64,000 nucleotides of DNA from Diogma glabrata (GCA_963693315.1 OY856188.1:156947920-157011919); one strand, 5' to 3'; positions 47,170 to 58,411 are shown, counted from the stretch's first letter. Notes: generated by a model from the sequence alone, not told the origin. Numbers and translations: made by a program.

Positions 47170-47346
47170 TGGCGCAATTGACATTAGGTAAATTTATTCT
47201 CAAATATATTTCAATTATATAGTGAAGTGATACTATAACAAAATTAAAAAAACAAAAAATTATAACAACAAATAACCAGGAAGAAATTATTAATGGACTA
47301 ATAAAGTGAAATTTAAACAATAACGGTGTTGGTTTCATTGTAGAAA

Positions 47347-47826
47347 ATGGATTTTAAAATACCAAGTAAACCTACATCAAAAGAGAATCTGACAGAAAAT
47401 TGAAAAAAATTTAAGCAAGATTTTGAAATTTAAACGAAACCCACAGGAGGTGATCAAAAGAAGCCAGAAGTGAAGGCGGCAATTTTTGGATATAATAGGA
47501 GAAGCAGCTATGGAAATTTATAATATTTTTGAGCAAACGGATGAAAAAAAAGTGAACATAGAAGAAATTAACATGAAGTTTGAAATTTATTGTGAACCAC
47601 GAAAAAACATGGCGTTTTACAACCGAAACCAGAATCATTTGATCTAGAACATTTGATCATTTTCTAAATGATATAAAAAAGTTAGTTAAGTCATGTGAGT
47701 TTAAAGAAGAAAACCAAAGATACAGAATAGTATTTTGTATAATTGAAAATAATCTGCAGAAGAGATTATTAAAAATGGATGATCTGACCTTGAATAAAGC
47801 AAAAATCCTATATCACTACAGAGCAG
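47347..47826 (+). pseudogene. Gypsy-type gag N-terminal relic
   Basis: From the ATG at 47347 the translation shows MDFKIPSKPTSKENL, then an in-frame stop, then PEVKAAIF. After a frame change comes LDIIGEAAMEIYNIFE and KFEIYCEPRKNMAFYN. After another come NDIKKLVKSCEFKEEN and LQKRLLKMDDLTLNKA. These blocks in this order are the N-terminal gag of a Gypsy-group LTR retrotransposon, which packages element RNA. At least three stops and two frame changes are present, and no zinc knuckle, protease or RT follows: the sequence switches to an unrelated direct repeat at 47826. Dead and truncated. Confidence 0.78.
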
Positions 47827-48527
47827 ATCCCGAATAAATAAAATTCCCCAAAATGTTGGCAAATGTGCAAGCTCACATATATGACAATAATTGACCAAGT
47901 GTCGATCATTGATTTTCGCATTGATTGGAAACAATCAATAATGACTATACACTCGCGACTTAGAATGTTGACTATAATCGAAATATTACACATCCTTTGA
48001 ATTTACACAATAGTACTGTCAAAAAAAATTCAATGCAAAAAAATCTTCATTCAAAATGAATAAAATTTCCATAAAAAAATTATGTCTAACTGACGATTGA
48101 GAAATTCAACTTAAGTAAGATAACTGATGATGAAGTTTCAACTTTGAAAAACCATCGCCTTGGTGGCGTAGTGGTTAAACGTGTCTGCCAAAGGAGTTGG
48201 CAAAGGACTCGTTGTGTGGCACTTATGAGGTTAAGAGTTCGAATTTCAACCGAAACACGTTGAAGAGAAAAACGGAGTTTTTTGCTGAGATGTTTCCAAC
48301 CATACCTTTGAATTGGAAACATTCAAATTAATTCCTTAGTTACTTGAATTTAATTGCTCACAAAAATCCCGAATAAATAAAATTCCCCAAAATGTTGGCA
48401 TATGTGCAAGCGGGCATATATGACAATAGTTGACCAAGTGTTGATCATTGATTTTCGCATTGATTGGAAACAATCAATAATGACTATACACTCGTGACTT
48501 AGAATGTTGACTATAATAGAAATATTA
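47826..48527. repeat. 163-bp direct repeats around a SINE
   Basis: 47826-47988 and 48365-48527 are about 94% alike (ATCCCGAATAAATAAAATTC ... ACTATAAT.GAAATATTA). The 376 bp between hold a tRNA-like head. A diverged relative of the same unit is at about 60425-60580 (ATTCCCC, ATTGACC, TTTCGCATT, TAGGATGTTGA). Confidence 0.85.
48153..48256 (+). repeat. tRNA-like SINE head with long insert
   Basis: TGGTGGCGTAGTGGTTAA (A box) and AGAGTTCGAATTTC (B box) lie 58 bp apart, longer than in most tRNAs and nearer to Ser/Leu types. GCCAAAGGAGTTGGC forms a small internal stem. The acceptor arms do not pair, so a SINE or tRNA pseudogene is likely. Confidence 0.65.
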
Positions 48528-48539
48528 TTTATTAATTTA

Positions 48540-49743
48540 TATTCACAAAAACTAGCAAACAGACAATTGTCCAATCATTTACTAGCATAAAATTTCACAA
48601 ACATATAATTAATTAATTAAACAAAAAAAAAAGTAAATTTAAAAAAAGCTAAAACAACAACAAAATAATCATAAAAATTATATGAGTAGTTCTACACACG
48701 AAGGAAGAAAATGGAGCTAATTACGGCACGACATGTTTTTTGCGTATAAGTTCTGGCAACTAGTTTTAGTTAAAGTTGATGACGTTCTTTCAACTTTTCT
48801 GAATGTGGCCAGTCAAAAAAAAAAAAAAATGAAAAACAAACAAAAAAAAAACAAAAAAATACAAGGGTCAAAATTAAAAAATATCCTTCTTACTCCTAAA
48901 TTAACTCAAAATTATCTCAAAATACGAAATAAACATTTATCTAAGTCGCTATCGCTTTTAAATCTTCCAGGGGACTGAGAATTTATCAGTATTTCGCTTA
49001 AAAATGACAAAATTACGTTAAAAAAAAATTATCGGATTCTATATCAAGGCAATACATATTCACGTCGTATAAAACTACAAAATTACCTGTAATTAAAATA
49101 CTTTTTACGAAAATACTTGCCAGGGGACTGATAATTTGACTGTGCAAAACACGATCTTGCTAGTAATGATGACTGTTTTGAATGATAAAACCTCGGACTA
49201 AGTAAAACACTTGCAATATTATATTTATTGAACTTTAATTAATTCCTGTGACGAGCGATAACTTGATAGAAATATGAATTTCCAATATTTTCAATGTGTT
49301 TTGATTGGGCAGGAGAATAAAAAATTCGTCCCACAAATTCGTGGGACAAACTTTAATAGGATGTATCTTATATGAAATATAGAGTAATGCTATGATTATT
49401 TACACATTATTAAAGCATCATTATTCAAAATTATAACTACAGTGTAAATTTGTCTCTACACACTTAGAATCATTGATTATTTAGTTTGCCAGCTTTGACT
49501 TTCAAGGTGGGACACGCCAGGGGACTGATAATTTGACGTTTTGAATAATTTTTTTTCTAAGACATATATTTCGAAACCGGTTTATTTTGGGTGACCAGCT
49601 AGACATAGTTAAGGTTCACAAATTTCATTTGAAAAAAAAATTTTTTTTTCATATTAATTTACGAAATAATCAGAGCCGTCCAAAATTCCTATGTTTGTAG
49701 AACGAACCATATAATGCAATCAAATAACAAAAAATTAATTAAA
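48540..49743. other. Gene-poor, with a thrice-repeated CAGGGGACTGATAATTT word
   Basis: CAGGGGACTGA[G/T]AATTT occurs at 48968, 49121 and 49518, all on the plus strand. The ORF 48733-48978 contains a Lys-rich A-run and is not supported. The last 120 bp are probably LINE 3' UTR. Confidence 0.5.
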
Positions 49744-50637
49744 TCAAAAACACTGAAAAATTTTCTTTTTAAAAACTGGTAATGAGAAAGAAAACAGATT
49801 GATTTCATTAAATTTAGTATTGTGCGAATTTTGTAAACGAATTAAGGGTGAATGAAATTTAAGGTTAGTTCTACAAGTTGGAAAATTAAAACAAACTGAA
49901 TTACGAATTGCATACTGATTATGAGGCCTAAAGTGTATTAATTGAGTTAAATCACCTACAAATATATTATTAACAATTTTATATAAAACAATTTCATCAG
50001 CTATGGTGCCTCTATATTCAAGAGAAAACAGAGCATATCTTTTTAGTCTAGAATAGTATGGTTCATAGGGAATATTCATTTAAAAATTTCAAAATTTAGT
50101 AAATTTTTTCTAAACTTTTTCGACTGTGTTTATATGTACCTGATATCTTGGATTCCAAATAGGACAAATATATTCTAATATTGATCGAACAATACCATTG
50201 AATATGGAAATGAAAGAACCCACCTTTTTAAAATTAGAACAAATTCTCATCATAAAACCAAGAATTTTAAATGATTTGTTAACAACAGTTTGGATATGAA
50301 CATTAAATTTGAAAGACTCATCCATAATAACTCCCAAATAACGAATATTCATTTTTCGAATAAGAGCTAGGTTGTTAATTTTATAAACATAGTTTTGAAA
50401 ATTCTGTCTAGCCTTAAATTTGAGAACAAAGCATTTGTCAATAATTAGAAATAAGTCACACACCATGTGTATAATCTGTCTAGATTATTTTGTAAATTAA
50501 GACAGTCATTAATGGACTCAATTGAAGAAAATCTTTTTAGATCATCAGCAAATAATAAAACTTTACTATCTAAAACATTAACAATGTCGTCTATGAAAAG
50601 AATAAATAATAAAGGGCCTAAAATAGAGCCTTGAGGG
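49744..50637 (-). pseudogene. LINE reverse transcriptase, 3' part (interrupted by hAT copy 2)
   Basis: Continuing from the other side of the hAT at the motif PQG, the minus strand reads SILGPLLFILFIDDI, then FADD (about 50548) in VLLFADDLKRF. A frameshift before FLIIDKCFVLKF leads to YLGVIMDESFKFNVHIQ and SILEYICPIW (ORF 50110-50466). Three in-frame stops occur within 35 bp near 50082-50115. The end, 49744-50079, gives NIPYEPYYSRLKRYALFSLE. Block order is Jockey/CR1-type non-LTR RT. Dead before or after the hAT insertion. Confidence 0.87.
50630..50637. repeat. 8-bp target-site duplication, left (hAT copy 2)
   Basis: CTTGAGGG, identical to 55539-55546; 8 bp is the hAT hallmark. Confidence 0.95.
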
Positions 50638-50751
50638 CAGTGGCGTAGCTAGCATGGGTGGCACCCGGGGCGGATATTGTGGTGTCACCGCAAAAATAAA
50701 AACTGTCAATAATAATAAAAAGCCGATAAACGTAATTTATAATTTTTTTAA

Positions 50752-53600
50752 TTAATACAAATGAGCATTATTATTATAAGCCCGCAAGTAATTTTTAGCT
50801 AATTTTAATTTGCTGAAACTCCTCTCACACGAAGCCACTAATACGCAAATAGTCATAAATAACTTTAGTGCGACCGTAAGATTCGGAAGAAATTCTAAAA
50901 AATCCCATTCTACGATGAATTTCAAAAAGTCTAGGTACACCCAGTTAGAAACTGTAACATTGGTCGCTTTTAAATGCCTCCTCACCCTTTGTATCTCTAT
51001 GAGGAGTTCTGTTGCCAATACCGCATCATAAAAACCAGTAAATTTTGATACCGATAATTTTAACTCTTCACTGTTCGCCAAAAGCTAAGTGTTTTTCTGC
51101 ACAACCTCGAACAATGAAGCTAAATCTTGAACCGACTTCAGTCTAGTTCGGAGTTCAACACTGAATCGGTCAAGACATTCCAGCATGTCCTTTTTAAGTT
51201 GAGCTCTCAGTGTCAGTCCAACATCAGGTGCAAACTCACCACCCGTTCGCTTTTTGCGTTTTTATGACGAATTCGGCTTTCCATTGGAATGTCATAGTCC
51301 TCCGATTTTTTCGCAACAAGATCTATTGCCTCTTCTACAATGAGACTTCGTTATGAATTGACTCTATTTTTGTAGCTAATAGATCAATATTCAAGCCCGT
51401 GCTTTGCAATCCAATCTGAGCACAGATACTATTTCTCTTAGAATATCATTCCAAAACAAAAGATAGCAAAGAAACGAAAAATCACATGCTGCATTGATAA
51501 GGTTCTAGGCAGCGCCTCTAGTGTCTACATTTTCTTGTTGTACACTTAACTTCTCAATTTCAGCCACAATCCCATCAAAATTTTCAGCCAATACTTTTAC
51601 TGCAGCATAATGAGCACTCCAATGTGCTGTTAAGAGTATTTTAACAGTTGCTTTGTTGTGTTTAGCAAGTACTTCCCAGCGGCTAGTCGAAGCAGAAAAA
51701 CATGTAAAAATGGCTTCCACTGACGAGTGTTGGCCGTATAAATTAATTGAATGATCTTTGCAGCCCACAAAAATTGCTTTGTTATTTTTTGCTTTAATAA
51801 TAGCTTGCACTTCTCCATGTATACTACTCATAACAGCTGCATTATCATAACCTTTGGGAGTGACAATTCATAACATCTATACCATCATTTTCAAGATTTT
51901 TACACTGAAAAAAACATGTCCTATTTCCAATCGAAATGCAGTTGTCTCAACCTCACCGTGCGGGCAGATATGGCGAATCGAACTACGAGACTGATTCAAC
52001 AACTGTACCGACAATCACATGAAATATATATGTAAAAATAAAATATAGTTCAATTGTCTCAAATACTTAAATTTTAAAATGAAAAATTCATGATATAAGG
52101 CCAAAGAAATATGTTTTCATGGAAATAGTTATTAACTTTATTCAACTACTGTTATATTGGATAGCACTTTATATTTTAATTACACCTCATTCTGTTATCA
52201 GGAAAATGTTACTGAGTACTGAGTAGTCGTCCCAATCACGGTGAAATTGTTTGTAAATATCTTTTCTTGAATAATGAATGAATAATAAACTGCCATCTTC
52301 GAGATGAGGTTATCATTACTTCAATTTTTTTTTCAGTGTAAGAATTTCATCGCTTAAATCAGTGGCTTTTTTCCATGTAAAGGAAAAAATCCAAGGAATA
52401 CTTCCTTGATTTCCACTTTACTACCATCAATTTTCACATAACGAATCACTTCTGACATTTGATCAATATGTGAAATGTCAGGTGTGCTATCAAACATAAT
52501 TCCAAAATATTTAACCGATTTAATTTCGTTGACAAGCTTAAACTTTACGTGGATCGCTAAAACATTTAGGAACTCATTTTGTATATCTGGTGACAAATAT
52601 GATACTTTTGGTGATTTACCATGCTCCAAATTCAAAATGTGTTCTTTTAACACTACATCATACTTTGACAATAGTTTGGTTAGTTCTAAGAAATTGCCTT
52701 TATTTGAAGAACTTTGTCCATCATCATGTCCATGAAATGCTGGGTTTTGTTTAGATAAAAACAAAGTTATATCCAATAATCTTGATAAAAAATGTTTCCA
52801 CTTCTGTTTTTTATTATATATTAATTGCAAGGCTGCGTCTCGTATCGTTTTATGAATTTTTAACCTCATTTCCAAAGTTTTCCACTTTTCAAAATTCTCC
52901 AGATGTTCATTTGAAGTTTCATGGTCGGCCACTTTGGGATTTAGTTTCCACTGCTTCTGATATCCAGTAGTAAATGTTGATTTTGTATTATTATTATTGG
53001 TGACAGCAAATACACGACAACAGAAGCAATACAGGACGCAAGTTATTATTTACAGGAGAATAAACAATCCATGGCCGTAGAATTTTTTTCACCATTATTC
53101 ATCATCTTATAAAACCATTCTTTAGAAAAATGGCGAACATCACCTTTTATGTCTAACCCGTGTCTAGATACAGTAACAAACGACCCTTCTCTATTTTGAA
53201 AATGTTCACTTTCTTTTTTTATGATTTCAATGCGAACATTACCAGAGACGAGTATATTCCAATGTGATACATCTCTTAAGTCCTGAAGTGATTCACCCAT
53301 GCAAATACTGTCTTCGATAGTAGAAGCATTAGCGGCATTATCACTGTCATTTTCATTATTCCTTTGTAATTTGTCATCATAGGTTATCATTATTAATTCT
53401 GTATTGTTTTTGCTACTTTCCGAAGATGAGCCAATATTCTCTGAAACATTCGTTGCATCAACGTGATAATCAGTTTCTTTTGATGAACCTTGGATATCAA
53501 CGGGTTTTGTAACCCGTTTATAGTTTTGGTCTTTCTCTGCTGGAACCAACTTTTTCTTTAAAAAGTATGAACTCCTCGTGGCATATTTATTTTTTTGGAT
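50752..53600 (-). pseudogene. hAT transposase, copy 2, fragmented
   Basis: N-terminal acidic region with NIGSSSESSKNNTELIMITY and GDVRHFSKEWFYK (ORF 53046-53549). A frame change precedes the YCFCCRI zinc-finger block near 53020. The longest frame, 52354-52932, has EHLENFEKWKTLEMRLKIHK to FDSTPDISHIDQMS (first catalytic Asp). After another frame change GYDNAAVMSS keeps the second Asp that copy 1 lost. VGCKDHSINLYGQHS follows (ORF 51505-51831). The C-terminal block ASCERSFSKLKLAKNYLRA is at 50752-51081. Less rearranged than copy 1 but still has several frameshifts. Element mobility would now need transposase in trans. Confidence 0.87.
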
Positions 53601-53814
53601 ATTTGTTTGCTAAACGAAATCTAAAAAAATATTTTTAATTATAGTATAGGTATCAGCAAAGCATTAATTCTAAATATATTTGTAGGATACATAATAGGTA
53701 CATAGTTCATAATAAGTACACTGTGTTAACGACTAAATACATCGCCAAGAAAATTAATTTATTTAAATTTCCTTGTAACAACTTATATTAAATAATATTT
53801 GATAAAACGTTATA

Positions 53815-54235
53815 TACAAATCATAGCCTAATATTATAAGAAACTATTTAAAAAAATATAAGTATGAAATCCTAAAAGATATTTTATATAAAGAATTGAA
53901 ACCAAAATTAAATATCCAATTAGAATCATGCTCAATAATTTACAAAATCAAATGTGATTTTTGTGAAAAATTTTACATCGGAAAAACCGGAAAATGTTTT
54001 ATAGACTGATTTAAGGAATACCTTCCTAAGAAGAAAAATAAACAAAATTTTAAGTTTATTTTTGCAAACCATTTACATAGTTAATAACAATAGCTACACC
54101 ACTTTTAAAAAAAAATTGAAGGCCTTACATTTATGTAGCTAAGGATCTTTAAAAGAATCACTTGATGAGTTTGAAATTTCCAAGGGATTTAAAACCCAAC
54201 AAAATGTAATTTTAAAGGATAAACTTTCATTTATT
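53815..54235 (+). pseudogene. Penelope GIY-YIG domain fossil in hAT copy 2
   Basis: Colinear with 38493-38928. It retains FYIGKTGKCF, with the conserved Gly that copy 1 lost, but the start region and an in-frame TGA after KCFID (near 54007) break it. C-terminal blocks (DEFEI, NPTKCN-like in a shifted frame) follow to about 54235. Confidence 0.75.
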
Positions 54236-54944
54236 TCAAATATGTAAATATATAAAACTGAAAACAAACAGTATGAGTATGTATCAACCTACAAAAATTT
54301 GCAAAACTGCAGTAATTGCATAACTGCCATTTTATTCCACAGTAATTATTTTTGTGTCCATTGAAAAACGATCTATTTCAATTTATTCTTTGAGTTTCAA
54401 GATAAAGGAAAAAAAAATTATTTTGAGATCATTTACAAACACGGTAATTTGATTGTTTGTTAGTTTCCTTAGGTCTTTGCAATTAATTTGTTTGAAATGT
54501 AAAACATATATTAGGTAGTAAGGTTAAGCGGATATTTTAGAAATAATTTTGGAATAGAGACATTGTAACTCAAGGGTGCCACCCTATCGACAAAGGGTGC
54601 CACATTATCGACGTAAACCACTTTTCCTATACATTATTCAGCATATGTGTTTTCAGACCTGGTCATTAAATAATCATGCTTGCATACTAAATAATATATC
54701 GTAAAAAGCGGTCAATATGGTATCTATAGAAATATTCAAAGCTATTGAGTAATTGTGGTGATGGAATTCAATGCTTAACATGTTGATTCGATTAATATTG
54801 TTAAAATTTTATTTCACGTAATAACTCAAAAATTTTAAAAAGGAGAATAGATTCTTTTTGAACCAATAACACATTTACACATACGACACATTTATAAGTT
54901 ATCACAATTTATAAATTAAAATTATATGGATAACCTGGTTAAAA

Positions 54945-55480
54945 TGGTTTCTAAGTGATTTATCGTTGAAAACATGTGATGGTTTGTTTAAGTTTTTTAC
55001 GTTCGGGTGTCACCCCAAAACGGTTTCGAAGTGATTTATCGTTGAAAACATGTGATGGTTTGTTTAAGTTTTTTACGTTCGGGTGTCACCCCAAAACGGT
55101 TTCGGAGTGATTTATCGTTGAAAACATTGTGATGGTTTGTTTAAGTTGTTTACGTTCGGGTGTCACCCCAAAACGGTTTCGAAGTGATTTATCGTTGAAA
55201 ACATTGTGATGGTTTGTTTAAGTTTTTTACGTTCGGGTGTCACCCCAAAACGGTTTCGAAGTGATTTATCATTGAAAACATTGTGATGGTTTGTTTAAGT
55301 TGTTTACGTTCGGGTGTCACCCCAAAACGGTTTCGAAGTGATTTATCATTGCAAACATGATGGTTTGTTTAAGTTGTTTACGTTCGGGTGTCACCCCAAA
55401 ACGGTTTCGAAGTGATTTATCGTTGAAAACATTGTGATGGTTTGTTTAAGTTTTTTACGTTCGGGTGTCACCCCAAAACG
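54945..55480. repeat. Seven-unit, 76-bp subterminal array in hAT copy 2
   Basis: Units begin near 54945, 55021, 55097, 55173, 55251, 55329 and 55402. Each has GGTTTCGAAGTGATTTATCG, GTGATGGTTTGTTTAAG and GTTCGGGTGTCACCCCAAAA. hAT copy 1 has a single unit (39640-39710). The dyad GGGTG-T-CACCC sits once per unit, beside the right TIR. Confidence 0.95.
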
Positions 55481-55538
55481 GGTGACACCCGGGGCGGACC
55501 GCCCCCCCCCCTCCCCCGCCCCCCTAGCTACGCCTCTG

Positions 55539-55546
55539 CTTGAGGG
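55539..55546. repeat. 8-bp target-site duplication, right (hAT copy 2)
   Basis: CTTGAGGG, identical to 50630-50637. Confidence 0.95.
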
Positions 55547-55770
55547 ACACAAGATTGAGGATGGAAAGAAAAGGACTCTACATTATTAAAACTAACAAAT
55601 TGACTACGATTTACCAAATCAGAGTACAACCAATTAATGATATCAACATTAAATCCAAACCGTTTAAGCTCCCTTAATAATATATGGTGTTTCACTTTAT
55701 CAAATGCTTTAGCGAAATCAGTGTCATCGTTTTTGTTTTTGTAAGCTGCAATATTGTGGCGGTCTGTATT
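55539..55770 (-). pseudogene. LINE reverse transcriptase, 5' part
   Basis: Reads on the minus strand from about 55770: NIAAYKNKNDDTDFAKAF, the RT motif with the catalytic Asp, then DKVKHHILLRELKRFGF, VDIINWLYSDLVNRSQFV and CVPQ at the hAT junction. The next residues lie 4.9 kb away at 50637 and below. Further 5' LINE sequence is missing or unrecognisable. Confidence 0.87.
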
Positions 55771-55859
55771 GATTTATTATGTTAATATGATGAGTTCCCA
55801 TTTCTATTAGTTTTGATTCTTTTAACTTTTTTAATTTCAATTTTTTATTTCACTTTTTT

Positions 55860-56645
55860 TTTTATCGTGCTTTCCATATCATTTTTTACTGATTCCATTT
55901 ATTATTTCATCCGAAAACCAACCCAAACGGATCAAAAAATAAATATTAAATCACATCATCCATTCCAGCATAAACTGCATACAACCACATGATCAATAGA
56001 ATGAACAATATACCAATGAATGCAGAAAATTATCTAGACAAATTAAATAATATAAAATACATAGCCAGTAAAAACGGATATAAAAACGAAATAATTGACA
56101 CATTAAATAGAAAACATAAAAACAAGGAAAATTTGCAAGCCCTAACAACACTAAGGAATAAAGAAAACTTAGTAGGCAAAAAATACATGGGCGTAACATA
56201 TAATAAAACAACCTTGAAAATAATGCAAAAAACTTTAAAAATATATGCATATATTGCAGTTTACAAAAAAAAATAAAATAGAAAATTACCTATAAACCAA
56301 AAACCCAAACCTTAGACACAGGTCTTTATAAAATTACCTGTTATGACTGCAGTAAATTTTATATAGGTCAAACGGGGCGGTCCTTCACAAAAAGATTTAT
56401 TGAACACACCAGTGAAATTAATAAAAGTAATCCAAAATCCATATATGCCCAACATTTAAAAATAGAAAAACACAAATATACCAATATCAACACAAATTTA
56501 ACAATACTACATAAAAAAAGAAAAGGACAACATCTATATAGATAGGAAGAAATATATAAACATAAAAACAATATCAACATTTTAAATGATGAAAGCAACC
56601 CTAAAACTAATAAAATATATGACATAATAATAAAAAATAGCAGTT
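55860..56645 (+). pseudogene. Penelope-like GIY-YIG relic, third family member
   Basis: The fragment starts with FIRKPTQTDQKINIK and HHPFQHKL, the Penelope thumb block. After a frame change come MINRMNNIPMNAENYLD and NGYKNEIIDTLNRKHKN (ORF 55989-56276). Another change leads to LYKITCYDCSKFYIGQTG and RFIEHTSEINKSN, a well-kept GIY-YIG signature, then KNNINILNDESN. The sequence differs clearly from both the 5-8 kb element and the hAT-borne fossils, so at least three Penelope lineages are present. RT motifs are missing; 5'-truncated. Confidence 0.85.
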
Positions 56646-56683
56646 GAAGTAGTATATAAGTAATAGTTTAAGCAAAAATTGTA

Positions 56684-56731
56684 ATAATAATTTAAACTGA
56701 GGACGACGTAAGTCGAAATCGATATTTATTA
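56684..56731 (+). ncRNA. Hammerhead-like motif after the Penelope relic
   Basis: CTGAGGA fits the CUGANGA core; CGAC-GTAA-GTCG forms the small stem II, followed by AAATCG. The flanks TAATAA and TTATTA can pair as stem I. Location just 3' of a Penelope ORF agrees with hammerheads known in these elements. Compact type I form; self-cleavage untested. Confidence 0.55.
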
Positions 56732-56966
56732 AAATAAAATATCAAATTCAAATTGTTACTATAAGGAAGATTATACGATTATTAATAAAATTTAAAATTA
56801 AAAGTAAACATATTAAAAAAGTATATTTTTAAATATTGCATTTTAATTCAAAAGGGACAAAAGCACACAAACAGTGAATAATATGGAAAACCATAACAAC
56901 ACATATAATGAATTATACATTGCAAAAAAAATTAAAAAGCTATGAATTCGATTTATTTGTTTTAGA

Positions 56967-57330
56967 ATTGGTCCAGCATTGTATTTAAATATTGATCCAA
57001 TGTGTACAAATAATAATGGTACGTGGTTATCATTTAAGGTTAAAACAACATTCAACCAATTTTATTTTAAAGCTTGTCTCAACGTTGTTCAACCTTAAAA
57101 CAAGCTTGGCTCAATGTAAAAACAATCCTTTGTCCTTACCTGGGTAGTATTGGGCCAGCATTGTATTTAAATATTGTTCCAAGGTCTAAAAATAATAATG
57201 GTACGTGGTTATCATTTAAGGTTAAAACAATATTCAACCAAGTTTATTTTAAAGCTTGTCCCAACATTGTTCGACCTTAAAACAAGCTCGGCCCAATGTC
57301 AAAACAATCCTCTCTGCTTACCTGGGTAGT
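56967..57330. repeat. 182-bp tandem duplication
   Basis: 56967-57148 and 57149-57330 are about 90% alike, from ATTGGTCCAGCATTG to TTACCTGGGTAGT. AAGGTTAAAACAA and TTCAACCTTAAAACAAGCTT-like words inside can pair. The ORFs on both strands are phase effects. Confidence 0.9.
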
Positions 57331-57540
57331 AGCTAATTTTGATAAAATGGATCCTTTCGAATATATGAAACAAAATGCAATTGTAACTAAAATTGATTTT
57401 GTAAATTATAATTTAAAATTTATGTCTTTTCTGTTATTTTTATATTGACGTGTTACTTTTTATGTTCTTTATATTAAATAAACCTATAATATTTTATTTG
57501 ATTATATTTTTTAAAATGATTATAGGTTAAATAAATTCAT

Positions 57541-57631
57541 CGTTTGTAGAATAATCTACTTGGGTAGCGGCAATTCAACGTTTGCGGCAAACGTTGAATT
57601 GCCGCTACCCAAGTAGATTCTTCTACAAACG
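57541..57631. repeat. 44-bp-arm hairpin, 3-nt loop
   Basis: 57541-57584 and 57588-57631 pair with one mismatch around CGG. The next 140 bp repeat TTGAATTG and CTAGTTGAA-like words. Confidence 0.92.
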
Positions 57632-57974
57632 TTGAATTGCTTGTTAAATTGCTCTAGTTAGTTAAATAGTTAAATTGCTCTAGTCGAGTCAAATTGTAGT
57701 TAGTTGAATTGTCTTAGTAGAATTGAGTATTAGTCGAATTGTTTTTAGTTGAATTGCCTTAGTTGAATGGGCCTAGAATCATATTTAACCATTAGGAAAA
57801 TTAAAATTATTAATTAAAAAAAACTAAATTAAACTTTAAAATTTCGGCTCCAAGGTGCATTAGTACCTGTTAATGGCCTTCTCCTGGCACATTTTCAGAC
57901 TCCTGTGTGCTACAGATTTCGCTGAAGAGCGCACGCAGACAGACAAACACTTTGTTTTATTATTATAGATTACA
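57632..57974. other. Microrepeat words, no gene
   Basis: TTAAATTGCTCTAGTT/TTGAATTGTCTTAGT words to about 57770; then a less AT-rich segment ending in GCGCACGCAGACAGACAAACAC, a sequence style found again (as GCACACACGCACACAGACAG) at 61963. Confidence 0.5.
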
Positions 57975-58375
57975 TACAAAGTAGTAAATACTACAAACGA
58001 TATCGATCAATCTTGTATACTCGGATTAACAAAATTATCAAATTATCATTATCTGTTTTGATGATTTAAATGATACTTATTACAACAACAAACAAAAATT
58101 TCTTACTACAAGCCTCTATGTCGTTTGCAGTTTCTGAGATGAAAAGAATATTTTCACTTTTTGCTCAACTGTATATTTTTTTATTTTTTGAGTGAAATAA
58201 AATTTCCAAAAGTATTTATCATTACTACAAAAAACTAGAATCGATTCCGAGCAATCTTGATTACTTGGATTATGAAAATTATCACTGTGTTTAGGAGATT
58301 CACCTATATCAAGGTTTTGTGTGATATTTATTGCAACTACAAACAAAAAATTTTTACTACAATCATCTATAGTAG
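57975..58375. repeat. Diverged direct repeat, period about 240
   Basis: 57975-58125 and 58215-58375 share ATCGATCAATCTTG-like, CTTGGATTA, AAATTATCA and CAAACAAAAATTTCTTACTACAA-like text in the same order, about 75-80% alike by eye. Confidence 0.65.
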
Positions 58376-58411
58376 AATTTTTTTGCCAGCGAACACAAAA
58401 TTTGTTTGTTA

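Larger units (their letters stand above)
50638..55538. mobile_element. hAT element, copy 2, complete ends
   Basis: TIRs CAGTGGCGTAGCTAG (50638-50652) and CTAGCTACGCCTCTG (55524-55538) match with one difference, flanked by CTTGAGGG on both sides. The 4.9-kb body carries a broken transposase, a Penelope GIY-YIG fossil and a seven-unit subterminal array. It lacks the three insertions of copy 1. Confidence 0.95.
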
